Part shown: in pieces, positions 1 to 9,649 of the stretch
Position numbering within the stretch: position 1 is the stretch's first letter
Layout: every line of letters starts with the position of its first letter
The notes under the pieces: model-generated
The model's database searches: none
The model's input: only the letters and a program-made list of their open reading frames with translations
Told to the model about the DNA's origin: nothing
Assembly (NCBI RefSeq): GCF_015277855.1
Contig: NZ_CP063812.1
Span: 2,976,001 to 3,040,000 of the forward strand
Origin: Microbacterium cremeum
Lineage (GTDB): Bacteria; Actinomycetota; Actinomycetes; Actinomycetales; Microbacteriaceae
DNA length: 64,000 nucleotides
Direction of reading: 5' to 3'
Program-made: the position numbers and the translations under genes

Positions 1-1
1 G

Positions 2-1006
2 TGGTCGGGGTCCGCCCGGATCTCCAAGGGCGGCGAGATCAAGCTGTTCTTCACCGACGTCGCGTTCTACCGCGACGCCGCCGGCAACAACCTCAAGCCG
101 TACGACCCGCGCATCGCGCTGAGCGTCGGCAAGGTGCACGCCAACAAGAACGGCGTGAAGCTGACCGGATTCGACGAGGTCATCGACCTGCTCCAGGCCG
201 ACGGCACGTACTACCAGACCGGCGCGCAGAACGAGTTCTTCAACTTCCGCGACCCGTTCACGTTCGAGGACCCGGCCCACCCGGGTGAGACGTTCATGGT
301 CTTCGAAGGCAACTCGGCCATGCCCCGCGAGTCCGCGACGTGCGACGCGGACGACCTCGGCTACCGCGAGGGCGACCCCTTCGCCGAGACCGTCGATGAG
401 GTCAACGCGTCGGGCGCGACGTTCCAGATCGGCAACGTCGGTCTCGCGAAGGCGAAGAACAAGGAGCTCACCGAGTGGGAGTTCCTGCCGCCCATCCTGT
501 CGGCCAACTGCGTCACCGACCAGACCGAGCGTCCGCAGATCTACATGAAGGACGGCAAGTACTACCTCTTCACCATCAGCCACCGCGGCACGTTCGCGGC
601 GGGCATCGACGGACCGGAGGGGGTCTACGGCTTCGTCGGCGACGGCATCCGCAGCGACTACCAGCCGATGAACGCCGGCTCCGGTCTCGCACTGGGCAAC
701 CCGACGAACCTGAACTTCGCCGGCGGCCAGCCGTTCGCGCCCGACTACAACCAGCCGATCGGGCACTTCCAGGCGTACTCGCACTACGTCATGCCCGGAG
801 GGCTCGTGCAGTCCTTCATCGACACGATCGGCACCGAGGGAGACTTCCGTCGCGGCGGCACCCTCGCCCCGACGGTGAAGATCGACATCGACGGCGCCTC
901 GTCGGCGGTCGACTACTCCTACGGGAACGGCGGGCTCGGCGGCTACGCCGACATCCCGGCGAACATCAACGTCAACCCCGGCGGAAACGAGAAGCCACTG
1001 CGCTGA
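2..1006 (+). CDS. Levansucrase, GH68 (5' end cut by window edge)
   Basis: Extracellular fructosyltransferase that would build levan (or other fructan) from sucrose. Only the C-terminal part is present; the open frame runs in from base 2 with no start. Visible GH68 motifs in order are WSGSA at the very edge, FRDPFTF (the Asp of RDP is the transition-state stabiliser) and TERPQIY (the Glu is the acid/base). The nucleophile Asp would lie upstream of the window. The C-terminus ends after a Gly/Asn-rich stretch without an anchor. It is followed by a strong hairpin and then by a GH32 fructanase in the same direction, so one locus both makes and cuts fructan. Inulosucrase specificity cannot be excluded. 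Confidence 0.9.
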   Translation, partial: WSGSARISKGGEIKLFFTDVAFYRDAAGNNLKPYDPRIALSVGKVHANKNGVKLTGFDEVIDLLQADGTYYQTGAQNEFFNFRDPFTFEDPAHPGETFMVFEGNSAMPRESATCDADDLGYREGDPFAETVDEVNASGATFQIGNVGLAKAKNKELTEWEFLPPILSANCVTDQTERPQIYMKDGKYYLFTISHRGTFAAGIDGPEGVYGFVGDGIRSDYQPMNAGSGLALGNPTNLNFAGGQPFAPDYNQPIGHFQAYSHYVMPGGLVQSFIDTIGTEGDFRRGGTLAPTVKIDIDGASSAVDYSYGNGGLGGYADIPANINVNPGGNEKPLR

Positions 1007-1020
1007 CCACGCGGCACACG

Positions 1021-1058
1021 ACGGATGCCTCGGCACGGCCTCGTGCCGAGGCATCCGT
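1021..1058 (+). terminator. Hairpin after levansucrase
   Basis: A perfect 16-bp stem (1021-1036 with 1043-1058) around a 6-base loop, starting 15 bases after the levansucrase stop. There is no clear U-tract, as is common in high-GC actinobacteria. It would separate levansucrase transcription from the GH32 gene. The stem is built on the GGATGCC motif that recurs across the window. Confidence 0.75.
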
Positions 1059-1103
1059 CCCCGTCGTCATCGAGGCGCCGGACCGACACCGGAAGGAACC
1101 GCC

Positions 1104-2753
1104 ATGCCCGCTCCCGTCACCCCATCCCGGGTCCGACATCGGCGCGCCGCCGTGCTGGCCGCCGCCGTGCTCGCCCTGGTCGCCCTCGCTCTCGGTGCCG
1201 TGATCGCCGTCGGCGTGTCTTCGAACGACGCGGGCGAGCGCCCCACCGCGACCGCACCGGCGGCGGACGGTCCCCCGCGACCCGCCGACTGGTCGCCCCA
1301 CCGGCCGTCGGTGCACCTCACGCCGGAGAAGAACTGGATGAACGATCCCCAGAAGCCGTTCCTCCTCGACGGCGTGTGGCACTACTACTACCTCTACAAC
1401 GCCGACCACCCCGAGGGGAACGGCACCGCCTGGTACCACGCGACGTCGACGGACCTCGTCCACTGGAAGGACGAGGGCGTCGCGATCGACAAGTACGCGA
1501 ACGGACTCGGCGACATCTGGACGGGGACCGCGGTCGTCGACGAGGCGGGGACCGCGGGGTTCGGGGCCGGCGCCGTGATCGCCCTGGTGACGCAACAGGT
1601 CGACGGCGTCCAACGGCAGTCGCTCTTCTTCTCGCGCGACGGCGGCTACCGCTTCGAGTCGTACGACGCGAATCCGGTGATGGACAATCCCGGCGCCGCC
1701 GACTGGCGCGACCCCCGGGTCTTCTGGGACGACGCCGCCGGGCACTGGGTCATGGCGCTCGCGGAGCACGAGCGCATCGGCTTCTACACCTCTCCCGACC
1801 TGCGCGACTGGACGTACGCATCGGACTTCGCCACGACGGGCCTCGGAGTGCTGGAGTGCCCCGACCTGTTCCCGATGTCGGTGGACGGCGACCCTGCGCA
1901 CGTGCGATGGGTGCTCGTCGCGGGGGCGAACGGCGCAGCCGAGGGCAGGACGACCGGCACCGCCTACTGGGTGGGCGACTGGGACGGCGATCGCTTCACC
2001 GCGAACGGCGCCGGCCATCAGTGGCTCGACCACGGACCGGACTACTACGCCGCCGTCACGTGGGCCGACCCCCGGCTGGACCGGGACGAGCAGCTGGCCT
2101 CGCGCTACAGCATCGCCTGGATGAACAACTGGGCGTATGCGGGCCGCCTCCCGGGGCCGCAGTGGCACGGCGGATCCGACACGCTCGTCCGCACGGTCAC
2201 CCTGCGCGCCGAGGGCGGCCGGGAGGCGCTGCACTCCACCCCGGCGGCGGAGCTGCGCGAGCTCGAAGGCGCGCCGCAGCGGATCGACGACGCGCGACTC
2301 GACCCGGAGCGGACGGTGGACGTCGACGTGCCGGCGTCGGGCGCTTACCGCCTGCGGGTGACGGCCTCCAGCGACGGCGGCGAGCTGCGGGTGAAGGTGC
2401 TCACCGGCGACGGGAGCTTCGCCACGGTCGGCTACGACTTCGGCGCCGGGGCGATGTTCGCCGCCCGAGACGCCGACGCGGTCGCCCGGGAGATGCCTGC
2501 GGAGTATCGCGAGGTGCGCACCGCGCCGGTGGAACCGGACGACGGCCGGATCCAGCTCGACATCGTCGTGGACGCGTCATCGATCGAAGTCTTCACGCAG
2601 GGCGGCGAGGCCTCGCTGACGATGGCGACGTTCGGCACTTCCGGCCGGCGCGGGCTGCAGTTCGAGGCCGCGCGCTCGGTCGTCGCGCTGACCGACGCGA
2701 GCCTGACACCGCTGCGCGTGGCACCGATCGAACGCGAGTCCGAGCAGCGGTGA
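1104..2753 (+). CDS. GH32 fructanase (levanase / exo-fructosidase type)
   Basis: 549 aa. Hydrolyses beta-fructosyl bonds in levan, inulin or sucrose. A hydrophobic stretch at residues about 14-38 is an N-terminal membrane anchor or signal, so the enzyme acts outside the membrane. GH32 motifs in order: WMNDPQ (nucleophile Asp81), WRDP (Asp203, transition-state stabiliser) and ECPDLFP (Glu251, acid/base). The C-terminal beta-sandwich contains IEVFTQGG, typical of the family. The ATG has a GGAAGG ribosome binding site. It follows the levansucrase and converges on a LacI gene 9 bases away. The exact substrate cannot be read from sequence. Confidence 0.92.
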   Translation: MPAPVTPSRVRHRRAAVLAAAVLALVALALGAVIAVGVSSNDAGERPTATAPAADGPPRPADWSPHRPSVHLTPEKNWMNDPQKPFLLDGVWHYYYLYNADHPEGNGTAWYHATSTDLVHWKDEGVAIDKYANGLGDIWTGTAVVDEAGTAGFGAGAVIALVTQQVDGVQRQSLFFSRDGGYRFESYDANPVMDNPGAADWRDPRVFWDDAAGHWVMALAEHERIGFYTSPDLRDWTYASDFATTGLGVLECPDLFPMSVDGDPAHVRWVLVAGANGAAEGRTTGTAYWVGDWDGDRFTANGAGHQWLDHGPDYYAAVTWADPRLDRDEQLASRYSIAWMNNWAYAGRLPGPQWHGGSDTLVRTVTLRAEGGREALHSTPAAELRELEGAPQRIDDARLDPERTVDVDVPASGAYRLRVTASSDGGELRVKVLTGDGSFATVGYDFGAGAMFAARDADAVAREMPAEYREVRTAPVEPDDGRIQLDIVVDASSIEVFTQGGEASLTMATFGTSGRRGLQFEAARSVVALTDASLTPLRVAPIERESEQR

Positions 2754-2762
2754 GGCCCCCGG

Positions 2763-3809
2763 TCAGCGCGCGGGAGCCGCGACCGACCCGCGCTCGACGA
2801 GCCAGCCTCGTACCAGGTGCATGCCGTCGCTCATCGCGGGGGCCGTCCCGTCGATGCGATCGAGCAGGCGATCCATCCCCCAGCGCCCCATCTCGGAGTG
2901 CGGCAGCGCGATCGTCGTGAGGCCCGGATCCAACGCGTCCGCCACCGGGTGCAGGTCATCGATCCCCACGATGGAGAGGCGGCCGGGGACGGGCATGCCG
3001 CGTCGTGCCGCCGCCTGCATCACCCCCATCGCGATCTGATCGTTGAAGCAGATGACGGCCGTCGGCGGGAGGGGCTGATCGAGGAGCCACCCGCCGGCGT
3101 CACGCCCGCCCGCGGCATCCGATGGGCAGACGGCCAGCCTGCCCTCCCCGAGCGCGATGCCGGCATCGCCGAGCACCGCGCGCACCCCGATGAGACGCCC
3201 GCGAGCCGCGCGCGACTCGTCGGTCGTGCCGACGTAGGCGATGTCCCGGTGCCCCTCGCGCAGGAGGCGCTCGCACGCGAGCGTCGCGATCTGCGCTTCG
3301 TCCGGCACGACGGCGTCGACGTCCCACCCGGGTGCGGGAGCGGCGTCGACGAGCACGACGGGTGTGTGGTCGGGGACGTCGGGGCGGACGACCCGCTGGT
3401 GGTACATGCGCGCGATGAGCAGCCCGTCGACGCGCTGAGCGAGGAAGCGCGCGACGAGGTCGCGCTCGGCGTCGTCGTCGGCCCCGCTCTCGCCCACCAT
3501 CAGCAGCACGTCTCGGTCGAGTCCGGCGCGGCGGGCACCCTCGATGATGCGCCCCGCGAACGGGGTCGCGGCGAGGTTGTCGCCGATCATCCCGACGACG
3601 CCGGTCCGGCGCCGGCGCAGTCCGCTCGCCACGCGGTCGGGCACGTACCCCAGCTCGCGCGCGACGCGCAGGATGCGCTCGCGGGTTTGGGCGTTGACCG
3701 CGCGTGCGCCGCTGAGCGCGTGCGAGACCGTGGTCGGAGAGACTCCCGCCGCGGCGGCGACGTCGCTGACCCGCGCCCGCCCGCTCCCGGGGCTCGCAGC
3801 GGTGGACAT
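2763..3809 (-). CDS. LacI-family transcriptional regulator
   Basis: 348 aa, the usual LacI length. The N-terminal helix-turn-helix reads VSDVAAAAGVSPTTVSHAL (residues about 14-32), followed by the hinge region and a periplasmic-binding-protein-like effector domain beginning near GVVGMIGDNL. It converges on the GH32 gene and lies beside levansucrase, so it probably controls fructan or sucrose genes; this is inferred from position only. A TAGGCT -10 box sits 6 bases upstream of the ATG, which suggests a leaderless transcript. Confidence 0.9.
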   Translation of the reverse strand: MSTAASPGSGRARVSDVAAAAGVSPTTVSHALSGARAVNAQTRERILRVARELGYVPDRVASGLRRRRTGVVGMIGDNLAATPFAGRIIEGARRAGLDRDVLLMVGESGADDDAERDLVARFLAQRVDGLLIARMYHQRVVRPDVPDHTPVVLVDAAPAPGWDVDAVVPDEAQIATLACERLLREGHRDIAYVGTTDESRAARGRLIGVRAVLGDAGIALGEGRLAVCPSDAAGGRDAGGWLLDQPLPPTAVICFNDQIAMGVMQAAARRGMPVPGRLSIVGIDDLHPVADALDPGLTTIALPHSEMGRWGMDRLLDRIDGTAPAMSDGMHLVRGWLVERGSVAAPAR

Positions 3810-3815
3810 GCGCCC

Positions 3816-3821
3816 AGCCTA
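3816..3821 (-). promoter_or_regulatory. -10 box of leaderless LacI gene
   Basis: TAGGCT on the minus strand, 6 bases before the ATG of the LacI gene. Transcription starting about 7 bases below the hexamer would begin at the start codon. No convincing -35 box is visible. Confidence 0.45.
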
Positions 3822-3968
3822 TGACGCGGCGCTCGAGCCACGCGCCCGCCGTCCCGGCGCTCCGCAAGTCCCTCGGTTTCCCGCGAATCGCACGATGACC
3901 GCACCGGAGGGCTGCCGCTAGCGTGTGCCTCGGCGCGCCGCTCGTGGCACGCCAGGCAGGAGAAGCCG

Positions 3969-4745
3969 ATGCACCCGTTGGATCTCACGTTCGGCACGTG
4001 GTCGCTGTTCGGACAGGGCACCTTCGTCGATCTCATCGCGGCGACGACGAACGCCCTCAACGGTGCGCTGCTCGCGCGGCGGCCCGATCACTATCGCAAC
4101 TACACGTTCGTCGGCATCGTCCTCATGGCGATCATCGGCGGCATCGCCGGCGGCGTGACCCGCGACGTGATCCTGGGCAATCCGCCCTCCGCGTTCATGA
4201 ACCCCGCGTACATCACGTTCTGCGTCGCCGCCGGGATCGTCGGGTACTTCCTGGCCTACGCGAGCGGACAGCTGTTCCGCGAGGGCCTCTTCCAGTTCAT
4301 GACGTCGTTCTCGCTGCCCTGGTACGCCATCATCGGCGCGCAGAAGGCGATCGAGGCGGGCTACCCCATCCTCGGCGCCCTGGCGATCGCCGTGATCGCC
4401 CCCACTGCGGGCCGCTTCCTCATCGACCTCACCAGCGGCGTCACACCCAAGCAGTTCGTGCGCGGCGAGTGGTTCGTCGCCACCGCCGTCGGCACCGGCC
4501 TCGTCTGGATCGTGCTCGACGAAGTGGGGGTGCCGTATTGGCTCAGCGTCGGGGTCGCGTTCCTCTTCGGCTTCACGTTCCGGGTGCTCGCGCTCTACCG
4601 AGGCTGGGAGGAGCCGCTCGCCAAGGAGCCCAAGGGCCTCAAGGTGCACCCCGACAAGCGCCCGCTGCTCGGCCGCAAGCTCGCCGGCAAGTCGCAGGAA
4701 GAGCTGCGGATGCTGGGGCTCACGGTCGACGACGTGGCTCGCTGA
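3969..4745 (+). CDS. TRIC/UPF0126-family cation channel membrane protein
   Basis: 258 aa. Prokaryotic TRIC homologues form trimeric K+-permeable channels. The family signature GGIAGGVTRD followed by VILG is present near residues 57-70, with a second repeat around IIGAQKAIEAG, and about seven hydrophobic helices. The C-terminal 50 residues (KGLKVHPDKRPLLG onward) are a charged cytoplasmic tail beyond the roughly 200-residue family core. AGGAG lies shortly upstream of the ATG. It is divergent from LacI and looks independent of its neighbours. Confidence 0.85.
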   Translation: MHPLDLTFGTWSLFGQGTFVDLIAATTNALNGALLARRPDHYRNYTFVGIVLMAIIGGIAGGVTRDVILGNPPSAFMNPAYITFCVAAGIVGYFLAYASGQLFREGLFQFMTSFSLPWYAIIGAQKAIEAGYPILGALAIAVIAPTAGRFLIDLTSGVTPKQFVRGEWFVATAVGTGLVWIVLDEVGVPYWLSVGVAFLFGFTFRVLALYRGWEEPLAKEPKGLKVHPDKRPLLGRKLAGKSQEELRMLGLTVDDVAR

Positions 4746-4795
4746 CCCGCGGCCCGCCTCTTTACGCCGCGCCCGCGGGGCGCGAAGATCGCTGT

Positions 4796-7373
4796 ATGGA
4801 CGGCGTGCAGCGAGTCATTCGCACGCCCGACCAGCGGATCCGGGTGTTCGTCAGCTCGACCCTCAAAGAGCTCGAGGCCGAGCGGCGCGCAGTCCGCGAG
4901 ACTCTGGAACGCCTGCAGCTGGCACCGGTGATGTTCGAGCTCGGCGCGCGACCGCATCCGCCACGCGAGCTCTACCGCTCCTACCTCGCACAGAGCGACA
5001 TCTTCATCGGCCTGTACTGGGAGCGGTACGGGTGGGTCGCGCCCGGCGAAGAGATCTCGGGCCTCGAGGACGAGTACCGCCTGTCGGGCAGCATCCCGTC
5101 ACTCATCTACATCAAGGAGCCGGCGCCCGGCCGCGAGCCGCGGCTCGACGAGCTGCTCGCCGCGATCCGCGACGACGACCGCACATCGTACAAGTCGTTC
5201 CACACGCCCGACGAGCTCGCCGCCCTGGTGCTCGGCGACGTCGCGACGCTGCTCGCCGAGCGCTTCGACGCCACGAGCGCGCGCAGCGGCGCATGTTCCG
5301 GCGCGAGAGGCCCCCGGCATACCCGCTCCGTACACGGCGCTCATCGGCCGCGAGCGCGAACGGGCCGACGTCGGGGCGCTGCTCGCGCGGCCCGACGTTC
5401 GCATCCTCTCGCTCGTCGGGCCGGGCGGCGTGGGCAAGTCGCGTCTGGCGATCGAGATCGCGATGGATGCTGCGGCCGCCGGTCGTGAGGTCGCCTTCGC
5501 GGCTCTCGAGTCGATCACGCACGCCGACCGCGTCATCACCGTGATCGCGCGGGCGCTCGATGTGCGCGATCCCGGTGACCGTCCGCTCGAAGACAAGGTC
5601 GTCGACGCGGTGGCCGGCCGGGACGTGCTGCTCGTCGTCGACAACATGGAGCACGTGCTCGCCGCCGCGCCGCTGCTGGTGCGGCTCGTGAGCGAGGCCC
5701 CGCGGCTGCAGCTGCTCGTCACGAGCAGGACCGCCCTGCGTGTGCGCGCGGAGCGCCGCTATCAACTGGAGCCGCTCGAGGTGCCGGTACCCGACGCGGG
5801 TACCGATGAGGCGACCCGGGCATCGTCGGTCGTGCTGTTCATCGAGCGGGCGGTCGCCGTCGAGCCCGCGTTCCGGCTCACACCGGCGAACGTGGCGGCG
5901 GTCGCCGCGATCTGCCGGGCGCTCGATGGCATGCCTCTCGCGATCGAGCTCGCCGCGGCGCGCGTACGCACCCTCACACCCGACCAGATCCTGACGCGGC
6001 TCGACTCCGCCCTGACGCTGCTGGCGAACGGCGCCCGCGACCTGCCCGAACGGCAGCGGGCGCTCGGCCGAACGATCGAGTGGAGTGCGGATCTGCTGGA
6101 TCCACAGACCCGCCGCGCCCTCGCAGCGCTTTCGGTGTTCTCGGGTACGTTCTCGGTCGCTTCGGCCGAGCGCGTTCTGCTCGAGGCCGGCGTCGAGGAC
6201 CCGTATGCCGCGCTCGAGGCGCTCGTGGACGCGAGTCTGGTGAGCCGCGGACACCCGGGTGCCACCCCGGCGTTCCGGCTGCTGGCGCTCGTCCGCCGGT
6301 ATTCGGCGACGCTGCTCGAGCCGGACGAGCGCGACCGCCCGGTCGCCGCGTGGATCGGAACCTATCGCGCGCTCGCGCACGAGGCGGCGGACGGCCTGCG
6401 GGGCCCGATGCAGCTGGAATGGCTCGGTCGGCTCGAGCTCGAGTCCGAGAACCTCGCGAGCGTCATGCGCGCGCTCCTGGACCGCGGCGACCTCGATGCG
6501 GCGGCGGAGTACGCGTGGTCGCTCTATCTGTACCTCTGGATCGGCGGATATCTCGGCCTCGTGCAGGCCTGGATGACCGAGCTTCTCGAGCAGGCGGATC
6601 GCGCCGGGATCCGCGTCGGCTCGCATGCCCGTGCGATCGCCCTCTATTACGCCAACGCGGTCCGGTTCTGGCAGGATCCGGACTACGACCCGGTCCCCGG
6701 CCTGGTCTCGTCGTCCGATCTCTTCCACGCGACGGGCGACGGCTCCGGCGCGGCGCTTGCGGGCGTCTCGATCGGCCTCGCTCACCTGGCGCGAGTGGAC
6801 GGCCCCGATCTGCCGGCCGCGGTGCACGCACTCGAGAACAGCCTGGCCGACTTCCGCGCTCACGACGACGCGTGGGGCCAGGCGATGGCCCTCGTCATGC
6901 TCGGTCGAATCGACCTCGCGGCCGGCAGCATCGAACGAGCGCGCGCGCGGTTCGAAGACAGCTACGCCCTCGCCGCTGCGCAGGGCGAGCGGCTCGGAAT
7001 CGTCATCGCCCAGAACCACCGGGGTTGGTCGAAAGTGCTCGCCGGCGATCTGGCGGGCGGCATCCACGACTTCGCCGAGGGGCTCGACACGTCGCTCGCA
7101 CTCGGTCACGATGAGGGCATCGCCTACGGGCTCGAAGCCTTCGTCGGGGTGCGGGCTGCGCAGGGCGACGCCGCCACCGCGGGGCGCCTGCTCGGCGCGG
7201 CCCTGCGCCTGCGCCGCCTCAAGGGCATCCTCAATCCGGGCGCGTTCGAGTTCTACACGGTACCGCTGCAGGGCCTGCGCGACGCCGGTCGCGGCGACGA
7301 GATCGACCGCGCCGTCGCCGAAGGCTTGGAGCTTCCGGTCGAGGCGGTGCTGGACGATGTCCGGGCGGAATGA
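4796..7373 (+). pseudogene. STAND ATPase: DUF4062 + NB-ARC + TPR-like, frameshifted
   Basis: The N-terminal frame from the ATG at 4796 encodes a DUF4062 domain (RVFVSSTLKELEAER, then DIFIGLYWERYGW). From about 5283 coding continues one frame over: IPAPYTALIGRERE, then P-loop GPGGVGKS (5418-5441), Walker B LLVVDN, LLVTSRTALRV and GMPLAIELAAAR, the pattern of AfsR/LuxR-type STAND ATPases, followed by an alpha-helical TPR-like sensor to 7373. The only start in the second frame (GTG 5430) falls inside the P-loop, so separate initiation is not credible. Restoring two bases near 5290 gives one protein of about 858 aa. This may be a real mutation or a sequencing error. STAND proteins act in signalling or phage defence. 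It overlaps the next gene by 17 bases. Confidence 0.8.
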
Positions 7374-8244
7374 GACGGATGCTGCGGCATCCGTCGCATC
7401 GCAGCCTCCGATCGGTTCCGACCGCATCTTCCGCGTCACCCGATGGGTGGCGATCGCGATCGTGCCGTTCCTGCTCGCGGCGGTCTTCCTGCTGTTCGTC
7501 TTCCCCACGCGCACCGGCGAGCTGTTCGCGTGGCCGATCGATCCGCCGATGACGGCGTACCTGCTCGCGTCTGCGTACGTCGGCGGGATCTGGTTCTTCG
7601 TGGGCGTGGCGGCCGCACGGCGCTGGCATCGCGTGAAGCACGGGTTCCCGGCGGTCGCCGTGTTCGCGGGTGCGCTGCTGTGGGCGACGCTGGCGCACCT
7701 CGATCGCTTCTCTGCGAACCTCTCGTTCTGGGCCTGGCTGGTGCTCTACGCGACGACGCCCTTCATCGTGACATCCCTGGCGATCGCGCAGCGTCGCGAG
7801 GATCCGCGGGTGCCCGACTGCGTGGATGTGCTCCTGCCGCGCGCGCTGCGATGGCTGCTCGCTGTCGTGGGGGTCAGCGCGCTCCTGTTCGGCACGGCGG
7901 TTTTCGTCGCGCCGGCGATCGCGGTCGACAACTGGGCATGGCAGCTGACACCGCTCACAGCGCAGGTGACGGGTGCGGTGCTGAGCCTGACCGGGGTGGT
8001 GAACGTCGCACTGCTGTGGGACCGGCGATGGACGGCGTTCCGCCTCCTGTTTCAGGCTCAGTCGCTGAGCCTCGCCGCGATCGCCCTCTCGTTGATCATC
8101 CGGCGCGACGACCTGCTGTGGGCCCGCCCGATGACGGCGATCTTCGTCGGGCTGGTGGCGATCGCCTTCGTCCTCTACGCGGGTGTCGTGGTGTGGGCGG
8201 GCCTGCGCCTGCGCGCGCCGGGCCCGGCTGCGTCCGCGCGGTGA
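7357..8244 (+). CDS. Eight-helix membrane protein of unknown function
   Basis: 295 aa. I do not recognise a family. Eight hydrophobic segments are visible, the first near VAIAIVPFLLAAVFLLFVF and the last near FVGLVAIAFVLYAGVVVW. There are no obvious catalytic motifs. The ATG lies inside the 3' end of the STAND gene (17-base overlap), which implies translational coupling and shared function with it, for instance as a membrane partner. A terminator hairpin overlaps its stop codon. Confidence 0.75.
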   Translation: MSGRNETDAAASVASQPPIGSDRIFRVTRWVAIAIVPFLLAAVFLLFVFPTRTGELFAWPIDPPMTAYLLASAYVGGIWFFVGVAAARRWHRVKHGFPAVAVFAGALLWATLAHLDRFSANLSFWAWLVLYATTPFIVTSLAIAQRREDPRVPDCVDVLLPRALRWLLAVVGVSALLFGTAVFVAPAIAVDNWAWQLTPLTAQVTGAVLSLTGVVNVALLWDRRWTAFRLLFQAQSLSLAAIALSLIIRRDDLLWARPMTAIFVGLVAIAFVLYAGVVVWAGLRLRAPGPAASAR

Positions 8245-8265
8245 GCGCCCCGAGCGGGCGCTCAC
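8241..8265. terminator. Bidirectional hairpin between convergent genes
   Basis: A perfect 10-bp stem (8241-8250 with 8256-8265) and 5-base loop overlap the TGA of the membrane protein and lie just before the glmM stop on the other strand. It can serve both convergent genes. Confidence 0.6.
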
Positions 8266-8277
8266 GAGCGGCTTGGC

Positions 8278-9633
8278 TTACAGCGCCAGGCGCTCCCGCA
8301 CGACGTCGGCGAGAGCCTCGGCATGGCGGCGGGCGTCGTCCTCGCTGCCGGCCTCGACCATGACGCGCACCATCTCCTCGGTGCCCGACGGACGCAGGAG
8401 TACGCGGCCCGACATCCCGAGCTCCGCGGTGTGCCGCGCGACGGCGTCCTGCACGATCTCGTCGCCGACGCGCGAGCGGTCCACGCCGCGCACGTTGATG
8501 AGCACCTGCGGGTAGACCGTCATCACCGAGGCGAGCTCGGCGAGCGTCTTGCCGGTGCGCGTCATCTCGGCGGCGAGGTGCAGGCCGGTGAGCAGGCCGT
8601 CGCCGGTCGTGGCGTAGCGGCTCATGATGACGTGACCCGACTGCTCGCCGCCGAGCGAGAAGCCGCCCTCGGTCATGCGCTCGAGCACGTAGCGGTCGCC
8701 GACGGCGGTCGTCTCGACGCGGATGCCGTGCTGGTCCATCGCGCGGTGCAGTCCGAGGTTGCTCATGACGGTGGTGACGAGCGTGTCGTCGGCCAGCCGG
8801 CCGCGCTCCTTCATCGACAGGGCGAGGATCGCCATGATCTGGTCGCCGTCGACGACGTTGCCGTCGGCGTCGATCGCCAGGCACCGGTCGGCGTCGCCGT
8901 CGTGGGCGATGCCGACGTCCGCGCCGTGGGCGACGACGGCCTTCGCGAGCACGTCGAGGTGCGTCGATCCCACGCCGTCGTTGATGTTGAGCCCGTCCGG
9001 GTCGGCGCCGATCACGGTGACGCGCGCTCCCGCATCGCGGAACGTCTCGGGAGAGACCCCGGATGCCGCGCCGTGCGCGCAGTCGAGCACCACATGCAGG
9101 CCGTCGAGGCGGTGCGGCAGCGAGCCGAGCAGGTGCACGACGTAGCGGTCCTCCGCGTCGGCGAACCGGCGGATGCGTCCGACCTCGGCGCCCGTCGGCA
9201 GCAGCTTCGGGCCCGACATGGCGCTCTCGATGCGCTGCTCGACGATGTCGGGCAGCTTCACGCCGCCGCGGGCGAAGATCTTGATGCCGTTGTCAGGCGC
9301 GGGATTGTGGGATGCCGAGACCATGACGCCGAAGTCGGCATCCATGTCCGCGATGAGGAACGCGGCGGCGGGCGTCGGCAGCACGCCGGCGTCGTAGACG
9401 TCGACGCCCGACGACGCGAGGCCTGCCTCGACGGCCGCCGAGAGGAACTCGCCCGACACGCGCGGATCACGGGCGACGACGGCGGTGAGTCGTTTGCCGG
9501 CGGCGCGGCGCGCCTCGGCCGTACGACCCTGGCCCAGGACGACGGCGGTCGCCTGGGCCAGGGAGAGTGCGAGATCGGCGGTGAGGGGGCCGTTGGCCAG
9601 CCCCCTCACCCCGTCCGTGCCAAAGAGCGGCAT
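8278..9633 (-). CDS. glmM: Phosphoglucosamine mutase
   Basis: 451 aa, full family length. Interconverts glucosamine-6-phosphate and glucosamine-1-phosphate for UDP-GlcNAc and peptidoglycan synthesis. It begins [11 protein letters not shown], the family N-terminus. The phosphoserine loop is SASHNP (Ser108), the Mg2+ loop is DGDADR, and the sugar/phosphate-binding end is RPSGTE. It lies 16 bases downstream of rpsI, in the rplM-rpsI-glmM order typical of actinobacteria, so it is probably cotranscribed with the ribosomal genes. Confidence 0.97.
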   Translation of the reverse strand: MPLFGTDGVRGLANGPLTADLALSLAQATAVVLGQGRTAEARRAAGKRLTAVVARDPRVSGEFLSAAVEAGLASSGVDVYDAGVLPTPAAAFLIADMDADFGVMVSASHNPAPDNGIKIFARGGVKLPDIVEQRIESAMSGPKLLPTGAEVGRIRRFADAEDRYVVHLLGSLPHRLDGLHVVLDCAHGAASGVSPETFRDAGARVTVIGADPDGLNINDGVGSTHLDVLAKAVVAHGADVGIAHDGDADRCLAIDADGNVVDGDQIMAILALSMKERGRLADDTLVTTVMSNLGLHRAMDQHGIRVETTAVGDRYVLERMTEGGFSLGGEQSGHVIMSRYATTGDGLLTGLHLAAEMTRTGKTLAELASVMTVYPQVLINVRGVDRSRVGDEIVQDAVARHTAELGMSGRVLLRPSGTEEMVRVMVEAGSEDDARRHAEALADVVRERLAL

Positions 9634-9649
9634 ACGGAAGGTGAGCCGA

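Noticed and set aside
972..2920. Long frames antisense to or overlapping the GH32 gene
   Set aside because: Arg/Pro/Ala-rich shadow frames typical of high-GC DNA; the GH32 and LacI frames carry full family motifs.
5430..7373. Independent gene starting at GTG 5430
   Set aside because: That codon is inside the P-loop GPGGVGKS, so a protein from it would lack the nucleotide-binding start.
5112..7514. 800-codon antisense frame over the STAND gene
   Set aside because: Low-complexity Arg/Ala composition and no domain; the sense strand shows P-loop and Walker B motifs.
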